Shown here: positions 8,392 through 16,157 of the stretch, in pieces
How the letters are laid out: each line of letters starts with the position of its first letter
Position numbering within the stretch: the stretch's first letter is position 1
Assembly: GCF_036898465.1 (NCBI RefSeq)
Contig: NZ_JARUMJ010000001.1
Coordinates: forward strand, 2,790,001 to 2,854,000
DNA length: 64,000 nucleotides
Source: Streptomyces sp. B21-105
Lineage (GTDB): Bacteria; Actinomycetota; Actinomycetes; Streptomycetales; Streptomycetaceae
Direction: 5' to 3'
Position numbers and translations under genes: made by a program
Notes under the pieces: generated by a model
Told to the model about the DNA's origin: nothing
The model's input: the letters and a program-made list of their open reading frames with translations, nothing else
Databases searched by the model: none

Positions 8392-8405
8392 CACAGAAGC
8401 GCCAG

Positions 8406-8443
8406 GTAACACGGGGTTCACATTTGAGCAATGACCGGGAAAT
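8406..8443 (+). promoter_or_regulatory. GlnR-type operator upstream of glnII
   Basis: Four 5-mers spaced exactly six bases apart: GTAAC, TTCAC, GCAAT, GAAAT. This fits the two-repeat GlnR box (GTnAC-n6-GAAAC, twice) with stronger outer elements. It ends 99 bp before the glnII start. Known biology: GlnR and GlnRII bind such boxes at Streptomyces nitrogen genes. Confidence 0.75.
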
Positions 8444-8542
8444 CGCCCGTTGACAAGCTTCCGGGCAAACAGGCGGCGCCCCAGTGCCGCAGCGCCGCAG
8501 CACCCGCGAAGTGCGTCAGACACACCCCGAAGGAAGTGGCCC

Positions 8543-9574
8543 GTGACCTTCAAGGCTGAGTACATCTGGATCGACGGCACCCAGCCGACCGCCAAGCTCC
8601 GCTCCAAGACCAAGATCATCGCGGGTGAGCCCGCCGGTCTCGAGTCGCTGGGGATCTGGGGCTTCGACGGGTCCTCCACGAACCAGGCCGAAGGCCACTC
8701 CTCGGACCGTGTCCTCAAGCCGGTCTTCACCTGCCCCGACCCGATCCGCGGCGGCGACGACGTCCTCGTCCTGTGCGAGGTCCTCAACATCGACATGACG
8801 CCGCACGAGTCCAACACCCGTGCCGCGCTCGCCGAGGTCGCCGAGAAGTTCGGCGCGCAGGAGCCGATCTTCGGCATCGAGCAGGAGTACACGTTCTTCC
8901 AGGACGGCTACCCGCTCGGCTTCCCCAAGGGCGGCTTCCCCGCCCCGCAGGGCGGTTACTACTGCGGCGTCGGCGCGGACGAGATCTTCGGCCGCGAGGT
9001 CGTCGAGGCGCACCTGGACAACTGCCTCGCCGCCGGCCTCGCGATCTCCGGCATCAACGCCGAGGTCATGCCCGGCCAGTGGGAGTTCCAGGTCGGCCCG
9101 GTCTCGCCGCTGGAGGTCTCCGACCACCTGTGGGTGGCCCGCTGGCTGCTCTACCGCACCGCCGAGGACTTCGGCGTCTCCGCCACCCTCGACCCCAAGC
9201 CGGTCAAGGGCGACTGGAACGGCGCCGGCGCGCACACCAACTTCTCCACCAAGGCGATGCGCGAGGGTTACGAGGCGATCATCACCGCGTGCGAGTCGCT
9301 CGGTGAGGGCTCCAAGCCGCTCGACCACGTCAAGAACTACGGCGCCGGCATCGACGACCGTCTGACGGGCCTGCACGAGACCGCCCCGTGGAACGAGTAC
9401 TCCTACGGCGTCTCCAACCGCGGCGCCTCGGTCCGCATCCCGTGGCAGGTCGAGAAGGACGGCAAGGGCTACATCGAGGACCGCCGTCCGAACGCCAACG
9501 TCGACCCGTACCTGGTGACCCGTCTGATCGTGGACACCTGCTGCTCGGCGCTGGAGAAGGCCGGTCAGGTCTGA
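8543..9574 (+). CDS. glnII: Glutamine synthetase type II
   Basis: A 343-aa ATP-dependent glutamate-ammonia ligase of the eukaryote-like GSII class, which is heat-labile and not adenylylated. Visible GS signatures are WGFDGSSTNQAEGHSSDR, GIEQEYTFF (metal-binding Glu), NAEVMPGQWEFQVGP, GDWNGAGAHTNFST and NRGASVRIP, in the normal order. The length matches S. coelicolor GlnII as I recall it. The GTG start at 8543 gives MTFKAEYIWIDG; an in-frame ATG at 8450 would add a non-conserved extension. A GlnR box lies upstream and a strong hairpin downstream, so it is a single-gene transcript under nitrogen control. Confidence 0.95.
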   Translation: MTFKAEYIWIDGTQPTAKLRSKTKIIAGEPAGLESLGIWGFDGSSTNQAEGHSSDRVLKPVFTCPDPIRGGDDVLVLCEVLNIDMTPHESNTRAALAEVAEKFGAQEPIFGIEQEYTFFQDGYPLGFPKGGFPAPQGGYYCGVGADEIFGREVVEAHLDNCLAAGLAISGINAEVMPGQWEFQVGPVSPLEVSDHLWVARWLLYRTAEDFGVSATLDPKPVKGDWNGAGAHTNFSTKAMREGYEAIITACESLGEGSKPLDHVKNYGAGIDDRLTGLHETAPWNEYSYGVSNRGASVRIPWQVEKDGKGYIEDRRPNANVDPYLVTRLIVDTCCSALEKAGQV

Positions 9575-9609
9575 TCACCGCGGCACAACTCGCTTGACGC
9601 GACTCCCGT

Positions 9610-9659
9610 AAGGGGCGCCCGCCGACTCCTAGAACCCAAGGACTCGGCGGGCGCCCCTT
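9610..9659 (+). terminator. glnII terminator
   Basis: A perfect 16-bp inverted repeat (aaggggcgcccgccga / tcggcgggcgcccctt) with an 18-base loop, 35 bp after the glnII stop, ending in a short CTTC tract. Confidence 0.85.
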
Positions 9660-9771
9660 CGCGTGTCCCGCACCGCCCGGGGAGCCGGCGGAGGCGGAGT
9701 TCACACCGGGAACGCGTCCACGCTGTGAGAGGGCACTGCTGTTGCGTGCGGGTGTCTGCTTCAATGGGCCC

Positions 9772-9894
9772 ATGGCCACCTTCCAGAAGCACACCGCGAC
9801 GGGTCGCCATGACCTCGAGCCCTTCTGGCCCTCCCGTCAGCACCACGACTTCGACCGGGTGTGTTGCCGCGCGACGAACGCGCCGGCCCTCTAA
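9772..9894 (+). CDS. Putative cysteine-sensing leader peptide upstream of glnRII
   Basis: A 40-codon ORF (MATFQKHTATGRHDLEPFWP... ending RATNAPAL). Its middle reads RQHHDFDRVCCRA. This resembles the R-H-x-D-x-x-R-V-x-x-A-x-C-R signature of the short 'putative leader peptide' family found in many Streptomyces upstream regions. In mycobacteria, tandem-Cys leader ORFs act as cysteine-responsive attenuators. The gap of 83 bases to glnRII can form a hairpin (CGTACG ... CGTACG around 9898-9939, with an inner ggccttcggcc). That this ORF is translated, and that it senses cysteine, is inference. It is too short for most gene callers. Confidence 0.5.
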   Translation: MATFQKHTATGRHDLEPFWPSRQHHDFDRVCCRATNAPAL

Positions 9895-9977
9895 AGCCGT
9901 ACGACCCCGGCCTTCGGCCCGCGCGCACGACGTACGTCCCTTCCGACGAACTCCTCGCGCGAAAGAGCTGACCCCTC

Positions 9978-10601
9978 ATGGCGACCACTCGTTCCCTCTC
10001 CGCCGCTCCCTCCCTCACCTCCCTCTCACCCACCCCCTCCCCCGCCGCCGTGCCCGCAGGCGGCTCCGCCCGGCACCGGCTGCGCGCCGTCGACCGGAAC
10101 GAGGCGGTGGACGTCGCGGACTTCCTGCCGCCCGGCGCCACCTGGCTGCCCGCCCCGCAGCACACCCTGCCCAGCCTGCCCGGCCACCCGCCCATGGTCG
10201 GCTACCTGGTGCTCGTCCCGGCCGACCGGCAGCCGCCGTTCCCTCCGGTGGCCGTGCCGCCGGACCGGGCCCACGCCGACGACGCCGACGGCGGCGGCGC
10301 GGCCGGCGAACCGCTGGTGCGCGTCGACCCCGTGCAGCGCACCGCCGCGGTGGACGGGCAACAACTCGACCTCACCTACCTGGAGTTCGAGCTGCTCGCC
10401 CACCTCGTCGCCCACCCGAACCGGGTGCACACGCGCGACCAGCTCGTCACCACGGTGTGGGGCTACGGCCACGTGGGCGACGGCCGCACGGTCGACGTCC
10501 ACATCGCCCGGCTGCGCCGCAAGCTGGGCGCCCGGTACCGCCAGTCGATCCAGACGGTGCGCCGCGTCGGCTACAAGTACACCGCGCCGACCGCCCGCTG
10601 A
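9978..10601 (+). CDS. glnRII: OmpR-type winged-helix regulator GlnRII
   Basis: A 207-aa regulator. The C-terminal winged helix (about 105-203) has the OmpR/PhoB features: RVDPVQRTAAVDGQQLDLTY, LEFELLAHLVAHPNRVHTRD, the recognition region DGRTVDVHIARLRRKLG and a wing ending VGYKYT. The N-terminal 100 residues do not look like a normal phosphoacceptor receiver domain. In S. coelicolor the GlnR-like regulator GlnRII lies beside glnII and binds the same nitrogen boxes, as I recall; size, family and position here agree. The role is control of nitrogen-assimilation genes with GlnR. It follows the putative leader peptide by 83 bp. Confidence 0.82.
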   Translation: MATTRSLSAAPSLTSLSPTPSPAAVPAGGSARHRLRAVDRNEAVDVADFLPPGATWLPAPQHTLPSLPGHPPMVGYLVLVPADRQPPFPPVAVPPDRAHADDADGGGAAGEPLVRVDPVQRTAAVDGQQLDLTYLEFELLAHLVAHPNRVHTRDQLVTTVWGYGHVGDGRTVDVHIARLRRKLGARYRQSIQTVRRVGYKYTAPTAR

Positions 10602-10668
10602 CCCGCATCCCTCTGCCGACGGCAGAGCGCGGTTCCGTTCCGGGCGGGCACCGGGCACAGTCACCGGT

Positions 10669-11721
10669 ATGAGACTTCTGGTGCTGGGTGGAACGGAGTT
10701 CGCAGGACGGGCCGTCGTCGAAGCGGCCCTCGGACGCGGCTGGGAGGTGACGGTCCTCAACCGGGGCCGGCACGCGCCCGTCCCCGGCGCCCGGTCGTTG
10801 ACCGGCGACCGGACGGCTCCCGGGGGCCTCGCCGCCCTGGCCGACGCCTCCCTCACCGACGGCGACTGGGACGCCGTCGTCGACACCTGGTCGGCGGCGC
10901 CCCGCGCGGTGCACGAGACGGCGGGGCTGCTGCGGGGCCGCGCCCGGCGGTACGTGTACGTGTCGAGCTGCTCGGTGTACGCATGGGCTCCGCCCGCCGG
11001 CTACGCCGAGGACGCTCCCCTCGTGGAGGGGGCCGAACCCGACGCCGAACACACCGACTACCTGAGGGACAAGCGCGGCGGCGAGCTGGCGGTCGTCGAC
11101 GCCTTCGGCGCGGACGCCTCCGTCCTGGTGCGGGCCGGGCTGATCCTCGGCCCGCACGAGAACGTCGGGCGGCTGCCCTGGTGGCTGACCCGGATCGCCC
11201 GCGGCGGCCCGGTCCTCGCGCCCGGCCCGCGCGACCTGCCCCTGCAGTACGTCGACGTCCGCGATCTCGCCGAGTGGATCCTGGGCGCGGTCGAGCAGGA
11301 GCTGAGCGGGCCGTACAACCTGATGAGCCCGCAGGGCCACGCCACGATTGGCGAGCTGCTCCAGGCGTGTGTGCGGGCCACCGGCTCCGACGCCGAACTG
11401 CGGTGGACGGCCCCCGAGATCATCCTCGACGCGGGCATCGAGCCGTGGACCGAGCTGCCCGTGTGGGTGCCGCCGGGCTCCGACATGCACGACGCCCTGC
11501 ACGCGGCCGACGTCTCCCGGGCGGTGGCGGCGGGACTGTCCTGCCGTCCCGTGCAGGAGACCGTCGCCGACACCTGGAGCTGGCTGACGTCGATCGGCGG
11601 CATCGCGCCCCAGCGTCCGGACCGGACGAGCAAGGGCCTCGACCCGGAGGTGGAGGCGAAGGTGCTCGCGGCGGCAACGGGCCCGGCGGGCGCGGATGGT
11701 GTACCTGACACCACCCCCTGA
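10669..11721 (+). CDS. NAD-dependent epimerase/dehydratase (extended SDR)
   Basis: A 350-aa protein with an N-terminal Rossmann fold: MRLLVLGGTEFAGRAVVEAA carries a GGTxFxGR nucleotide-binding motif. VYVSSCSVYA (about residues 99-108) supplies the strand with the active-site Ser, followed by YLRDKRGGE, where a Tyr-x-x-x-Lys-type pair sits at YLRDK. Extended SDRs of this atypical type act on nucleotide sugars or other small substrates; the substrate cannot be read from the sequence. It is encoded alone, 67 bp after glnRII and 52 bp before a two-component pair. Confidence 0.8.
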   Translation: MRLLVLGGTEFAGRAVVEAALGRGWEVTVLNRGRHAPVPGARSLTGDRTAPGGLAALADASLTDGDWDAVVDTWSAAPRAVHETAGLLRGRARRYVYVSSCSVYAWAPPAGYAEDAPLVEGAEPDAEHTDYLRDKRGGELAVVDAFGADASVLVRAGLILGPHENVGRLPWWLTRIARGGPVLAPGPRDLPLQYVDVRDLAEWILGAVEQELSGPYNLMSPQGHATIGELLQACVRATGSDAELRWTAPEIILDAGIEPWTELPVWVPPGSDMHDALHAADVSRAVAAGLSCRPVQETVADTWSWLTSIGGIAPQRPDRTSKGLDPEVEAKVLAAATGPAGADGVPDTTP

Positions 11722-11773
11722 CAGGGGGCTTCGGCCAGTGACTGCGTGTTCCGGGCTCGGCCAGACTGACGGC

Positions 11774-13060
11774 ATGAACACCCACACCAAGAGCGGTGAC
11801 GTCGATTCCAGGGCACGGGGGATGGTGCTCGCCGCCGGGCGAGGGCTGGTGCTGGCCGTGGTGTCGCTGCCGCTGAGCGTCCTGGGCCTGTGCCTCTCCC
11901 TCGTGTCGATGGCGCTGATACCGATCGGGGTCGGCCTGTTCACCACGCCGTACGTGGTTAAGGGCGTGCGCGCCTTCGCCGACCGGCGGCGGGCGCTCGC
12001 CGGGCGGTGGGGCGGGGTCAGCATCCCGTCGGCGTACCGGCCGCCGCCCGGGACCGCGAACCCGTGGACGCGCACCTTCGCCCTGCTGCGGGACCCCGCG
12101 ACGTGGCGGGACCTGCGGTGGCTGCCGGTCGACATGACGGCCGGGTTCGTCACCGCGCTGCTGCCCGCCGTCCTGGTCCTCTATCCGCTGGAGGGGTTCG
12201 CGCTGCCGCTGGGGCTGTGGCGGACGATGACGGGCGGACCCTACGGCGAGTACGGACCGTACTGGTACGGCTTCGTCCCGGTCAGCGACCAGCCGACGGC
12301 GTTCGGCGCCGCCGCCCTCGCCGCCGTTCTCCTGGTCCTCGCGCACCGGTACGCCGTGAGCGCCTTCCAGGCCCACTTCCGTCTCACCCGGGCGATGCTC
12401 GCCCCAAGCCAGGCCGAACTGGCCGAACGCGTACGGGTGTTGACCGAGACGCGCCGGGACGCCGTGGACACCTCCGCCGCCGAACTGCGGCGCATCGAGC
12501 GGGATCTGCACGACGGCGCCCAGGCCCGGCTGGTGGCCGTGGGCATGGACCTCGGCACCGTGGAGATGCTCGTCGACAAGAATCCCGAGAAGGCCAAGGA
12601 ACTGCTCGCGCAGGCCCGTCAGTCGTCCGCCGAGGCGCTCTCCGAACTGCGCGACCTGGTGCGCGGCATCCATCCGCCGGTGCTCGCCGAACGCGGACTG
12701 GGCGACGCCGTACGGGCGTTGGCGCTGCGGCTGCCGGTCACGACGGAGGTCGGGGTGGAGCTCGCGGGACGGGCCGAGGCGCCGGTGGAGTCGGCGGCCT
12801 ACTTCGCGGTGAGCGAGGCCCTCACCAACGCGGTCAAGCACTCCGGAGCCGACCGGATCTGGGTCGACCTGCGTCACGCGGACGGCAGTCTGCGGATCGC
12901 CGTCACCGACAACGGCAGGGGCGGCGCGGCGATCGGGGCGGGCACGGGCCTCGCCGGACTCGAACGGCGACTGGGTACATTCGACGGCGTCCTGGCCGTC
13001 AGCTCTCCTGCCGGCGGTCCCACCATGGTGACCATGGAGATCCCTTGCGTGTTGTCCTAG
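11774..13060 (+). CDS. NarL-type two-component sensor histidine kinase
   Basis: A 428-aa membrane kinase. The N-terminal half has several membrane helices (about residues 17-62, 125-150, 180-200) around an extracellular loop rich in Tyr and Gly. A HisKA_3 dimerisation helix follows with the phospho-acceptor in ERDLHDGAQARLVAVGMDLG (about residue 244). The ATPase domain shows EALTNAVKHSGA (N box) and VTDNGRGG (G1 box). The stimulus is unknown. The ATG at 11774 is the best start. The response regulator begins 16 bp before its stop, so expression is coupled. Confidence 0.88.
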   Translation: MNTHTKSGDVDSRARGMVLAAGRGLVLAVVSLPLSVLGLCLSLVSMALIPIGVGLFTTPYVVKGVRAFADRRRALAGRWGGVSIPSAYRPPPGTANPWTRTFALLRDPATWRDLRWLPVDMTAGFVTALLPAVLVLYPLEGFALPLGLWRTMTGGPYGEYGPYWYGFVPVSDQPTAFGAAALAAVLLVLAHRYAVSAFQAHFRLTRAMLAPSQAELAERVRVLTETRRDAVDTSAAELRRIERDLHDGAQARLVAVGMDLGTVEMLVDKNPEKAKELLAQARQSSAEALSELRDLVRGIHPPVLAERGLGDAVRALALRLPVTTEVGVELAGRAEAPVESAAYFAVSEALTNAVKHSGADRIWVDLRHADGSLRIAVTDNGRGGAAIGAGTGLAGLERRLGTFDGVLAVSSPAGGPTMVTMEIPCVLS

Positions 13061-13701
13061 CCGAAGACCTCTTCCTGCTGCGGGACGGTCTCGTGCGACT
13101 GCTGGAGGCCTACGACTTCGAGATCGCCGCCGCCGTCGAGACCGGGCCCGAGCTGGAGCGGGCCCTCGCCGAACTGGAGCCGGACGTCGCCGTGGTCGAC
13201 GTCCGGCTCCCGCCCACGCACACCGACGAGGGCCTGCAGTGCGCGCTCCGGGCCCGCCGTGACAAGCCCGGGCTGCCGGTGCTCGTCCTCTCCCAGCACG
13301 TCGAGCAGCTGTACGCGCGCGAACTGCTCGCCGACGGCAGCGGCGGCGTCGGCTATCTGCTGAAGGACCGGGTGTTCGACGCGGAGCAGTTCGTGGACGC
13401 CGTACGGCGGGTGGCGGCCGGCGGCACGGCGATGGACCCGCAGGTGATCCAGCAGCTGCTGGCCCGGCGCTCGCACGACGGGCAGGGGCCGGTGGACCGG
13501 CTCACCCCGCGCGAACGGGAGGTTCTGGAACTGATGGCGCAGGGACGGTCGAACGCTGCGATCGCCGGCAAACTGGTCGTCACCGAACGGGCCGTCGCCA
13601 AACACACCGCGAATATCTTCGTGAAGCTGGGCCTGGAGGTCTCCGACGACGACAACCGCAGGGTACTGGCGGTGCTGGCCTATCTGGACCGGGGGCACTG
13701 A
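13045..13701 (+). CDS. NarL/LuxR-type response regulator
   Basis: A 218-aa response regulator partnered with the preceding kinase. The receiver domain spans residues 1-120: the acidic pair is in VVLAEDLFLL, the phospho-acceptor Asp in DVAVVDVRLP (about residue 52), and the conserved Lys in GYLLKDR (about 110). The LuxR-type helix-turn-helix is at about 150-210 (LTPREREVLELMAQGRSNAA, then AVAKHTANIFVKLGL). The start is a TTG at 13045, inside the kinase gene and preceded by GGAGA; this is typical coupling. The target genes are unknown. Confidence 0.88.
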   Translation: MRVVLAEDLFLLRDGLVRLLEAYDFEIAAAVETGPELERALAELEPDVAVVDVRLPPTHTDEGLQCALRARRDKPGLPVLVLSQHVEQLYARELLADGSGGVGYLLKDRVFDAEQFVDAVRRVAAGGTAMDPQVIQQLLARRSHDGQGPVDRLTPREREVLELMAQGRSNAAIAGKLVVTERAVAKHTANIFVKLGLEVSDDDNRRVLAVLAYLDRGH

Positions 13702-13878
13702 GACCGCCAACCGCTGTGCCGCGGGGTGGTTTTCGGGTCGTTCGGCCCTACGGGACTCACATTAATTTCTGAGCGGGCTGAACACCTGTGAGGCGTCGCG
13801 CGTAAAGGAGGGGGCAGCTTCAGCTTCACTCCTGTCGGGCGCCTCGATGCTGCCCCGCAAGGAAGTCAGAGGAGTTCC

Positions 13879-15453
13879 ATGGGACGCAATACACGTAAAC
13901 GCCGTTCGTCGATGGCCACGAAGGCCGTGGCAGCATCGGCGGCCCTAGCGCTCGGCGGGGGCGGGCTGATCTGGGCGAACTTCTACGCTTCGGCGCACGA
14001 ATCGAGCAACTCGGGTCAGAACCAGACCAAGGCTGCCAACGCGGCCGCACAGGTCGCCACGATCTCCTGCCCGGACGTGGGGCAGAAGCTGACGAGCGTG
14101 CCCAGCGGGGCGAAGCAGGGCGTCGCGACAGAACTGGCCAACCTGGACAAGCAGATCACCGAGGCGTACGCCCGGCTCGCTTCCACGCGTCAGGCCCAGG
14201 CGGGTGACTCCAGCTTCGTCCAGAACGCGATCGTGGGTCCCCTCAAGTCCAAGCGGACGGCCACGATCGACCGGATCCGCATCAACATCCAGCGGGCCGG
14301 CGGCCAGTTCGACAACTCGCTGAGCCAGCTGGCGGCGTGCACCACGCAGGCGGCGAACAACCCCAACGCCGGCCAGGGCGGGCAGAACAACAACGGCGGC
14401 CAGCAGAACAACGGCGGCCAGAACAACGGCGGTCAGAACAACAACAACGGCGGCCAGAACAACAACAACGGCGGCCAGAACGGCGGCGGTCAGAACAACA
14501 ACGGCGGCCAGCAGGGCGGCATCGGCGGCCAGGCCGGCAACGGTCCCGTCGCGGCGGACTTCGTCGACATCACGAAGGTCCAGCCGAACGTCAAGGCCAA
14601 GCCCCGCAAGAACGGCCAGGCCTCGACCGGTACGTTCACCACCCGGTGCGGCGTCAACGCCAACAACAAGTTCAACACCGACAACGTCATCGTGGCGCCC
14701 GGCGTGACCAACGGCGCGCACCACCTCCACGACTACGTCGGCAACCAGTCGAACGACGCCTTCGCCAACAACGACACGTTCGCTCAGGCGCAGACCTCCT
14801 GCCAGAACCAGCAGGACAAGTCGTCGTACTACTGGCCGGTGCTGCGTGTTCAGGACGGCACGCAGGAGTTCGACCAGAACCGGGACGGCGGCGGCAAGGA
14901 AGGCAACGTCGGCAAGGTCCTCAAGGCCAAGCAGGCGGAGATCAAGTTCGTCGGCAGCCCGAAGGCCAAGGTCGTCGCGATGCCGCAGTTCCTGCGCATC
15001 ATCACCGGTGACGCCAAGACCACCACCAACGGTCTGGCGAACGCCAACGCGCACTGGAGCTGCACCGGCTTCGAGAACAAGGTCCAGCTGACCGAGCAGT
15101 ACCCGATCTGCCCCCAGGGCAGCAACGTGGTCCGCACGTTCGCCTTCCAGAGCTGCTGGGACGGCCAGAACGTCGACTCGGCCAACCACCGCACGCACGT
15201 CGCCTTCGCGGACGGCAACGGCAACTGCCAGAACGGCTTCAAGGCGATTCCGCAGCTGTCCATGCGCCTCGTGTACGCCGTTCCCGCCCCGGTCATCCAG
15301 AACGGCCAGGTCAAGAACGCCTACGCGGTCGACGGCTTCCCGGAGCAGCTCCACAAGCCCTCCACGGACCACGACGACTTCATCAACGTGATGAACGCGC
15401 AGCTGAACAACAAGATCGCGAACTGCATCAACAAGGGCCAGCAGTGCCAGTGA
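13879..15453 (+). CDS. Secreted DUF1996 protein with Asn/Gly/Gln-rich linker
   Basis: A 524-aa secreted protein starting [20 protein letters not shown]. The basic signal/anchor segment is residues 1-40. A helical stretch (about 57-157) lies between cysteines in TISCPDVG and LAACTTQ. Residues 160-220 are a low-complexity linker built from NNGGQ units. The C-terminal 290 residues carry the DUF1996 pattern: FTTRCGVN, then a histidine cluster [18 protein letters not shown] and [18 protein letters not shown]. The DUF1996 function is unknown; the paired histidines suggest metal or carbohydrate binding. A strong ribosome site precedes the ATG. The gene ends in a long terminator hairpin. Confidence 0.8.
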   Translation: MGRNTRKRRSSMATKAVAASAALALGGGGLIWANFYASAHESSNSGQNQTKAANAAAQVATISCPDVGQKLTSVPSGAKQGVATELANLDKQITEAYARLASTRQAQAGDSSFVQNAIVGPLKSKRTATIDRIRINIQRAGGQFDNSLSQLAACTTQAANNPNAGQGGQNNNGGQQNNGGQNNGGQNNNNGGQNNNNGGQNGGGQNNNGGQQGGIGGQAGNGPVAADFVDITKVQPNVKAKPRKNGQASTGTFTTRCGVNANNKFNTDNVIVAPGVTNGAHHLHDYVGNQSNDAFANNDTFAQAQTSCQNQQDKSSYYWPVLRVQDGTQEFDQNRDGGGKEGNVGKVLKAKQAEIKFVGSPKAKVVAMPQFLRIITGDAKTTTNGLANANAHWSCTGFENKVQLTEQYPICPQGSNVVRTFAFQSCWDGQNVDSANHRTHVAFADGNGNCQNGFKAIPQLSMRLVYAVPAPVIQNGQVKNAYAVDGFPEQLHKPSTDHDDFINVMNAQLNNKIANCINKGQQCQ

Positions 15454-15467
15454 CACCGGCCTAGCAC

Positions 15468-15515
15468 GCATACGAAAGCCGGCGGTGGGAGATCCCACCG
15501 CCGGCTTTCGTATGC
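15468..15515. terminator. Strong bidirectional terminator (23-bp stem)
   Basis: A perfect 23-bp inverted repeat (arms 15468-15490 and 15493-15515) with only two central bases between the arms. It lies between the DUF1996 gene and the convergent lipoprotein gene. Confidence 0.85.
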
Positions 15516-15532
15516 GCCGTTCGTCTTGCGTG

Positions 15533-15597
15533 TGCTGCGTCCTGCGGGTGGTGCGTCCTGCGGGTGCTGCGTCCTGCGGGTGCTGCGTCCTGCGGAG
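15533..15597. repeat. 16-bp tandem repeat array
   Basis: The unit cctgcgggtgctgcgt occurs in three nearly exact tandem copies from 15541, with partial copies at each end. It lies just beyond the stop of the lipoprotein gene. Confidence 0.75.
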
Positions 15598-15601
15598 GGT
15601 T

Positions 15602-16030
15602 TCAGTGGCTGGAGTGGGTGGCGCCGCCGGACTCCTTGTGCGCGCCGTGGTCGGTGCCCTCCTCGATGTCGCCGCCGAGCGTGGTTCGCAGCGCCGTCAC
15701 CGTGCTGGTCTCCCCCACCGCCACCCACTTGCGGCCGACGAGGTAGTGACCGCCGTAGTCCTTGGCCGAGTTGATCCATTCGCGCAGACCGCGGTCGGTG
15801 GCGAAGGTCGCCAGGATGAACTTGCCGTCGGCGTTCTTGCAGACGGCCTGGCGGATCTCGTCCGCGTCGGTCTGCATGTCCGGAGTGCATTTCACCTCGG
15901 CGGCGATGTGCTCCAGGCTGCCGGTCGCCGTCTGCGGAACGGCGGCCTCCTTGTCACCGGACGCGCATCCCGCCAGCAGCAGCGCCGCCGCGGCCGCCGC
16001 CGCCGCGAGCATCGGTCGGGTCACCTTCAT
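15602..16030 (-). CDS. Small lipoprotein, unknown function
   Basis: A 142-aa exported lipoprotein. The lipobox LLAGC places the lipidated Cys at residue 22 after a poly-Ala hydrophobic core. The mature part has two more cysteines (VKCTPDM and AVCKNAD) and a compact domain (KFILATFATDRGLREWINSA). The tail is His- and Gly-rich (HGAHKESGGATHSSH), which could bind a metal. The upstream GGAGGAAC fits a ribosome site. It runs convergent to the DUF1996 gene and divergent to the next gene. No named family recognised. Confidence 0.65.
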   Translation of the reverse strand: MKVTRPMLAAAAAAAALLLAGCASGDKEAAVPQTATGSLEHIAAEVKCTPDMQTDADEIRQAVCKNADGKFILATFATDRGLREWINSAKDYGGHYLVGRKWVAVGETSTVTALRTTLGGDIEEGTDHGAHKESGGATHSSH

Positions 16031-16157
16031 CTGTTCCTCCCTGCAAGAGCCTCGTCCTGGATACGGCTCCCGTGCCCGGCGCGCTCAAAATACCCGGTGC
16101 GCACCGTCCGGGGCCGTTGCTCCACCGGGGTGACCATCCATCGTCTCGCTCGTTCTG

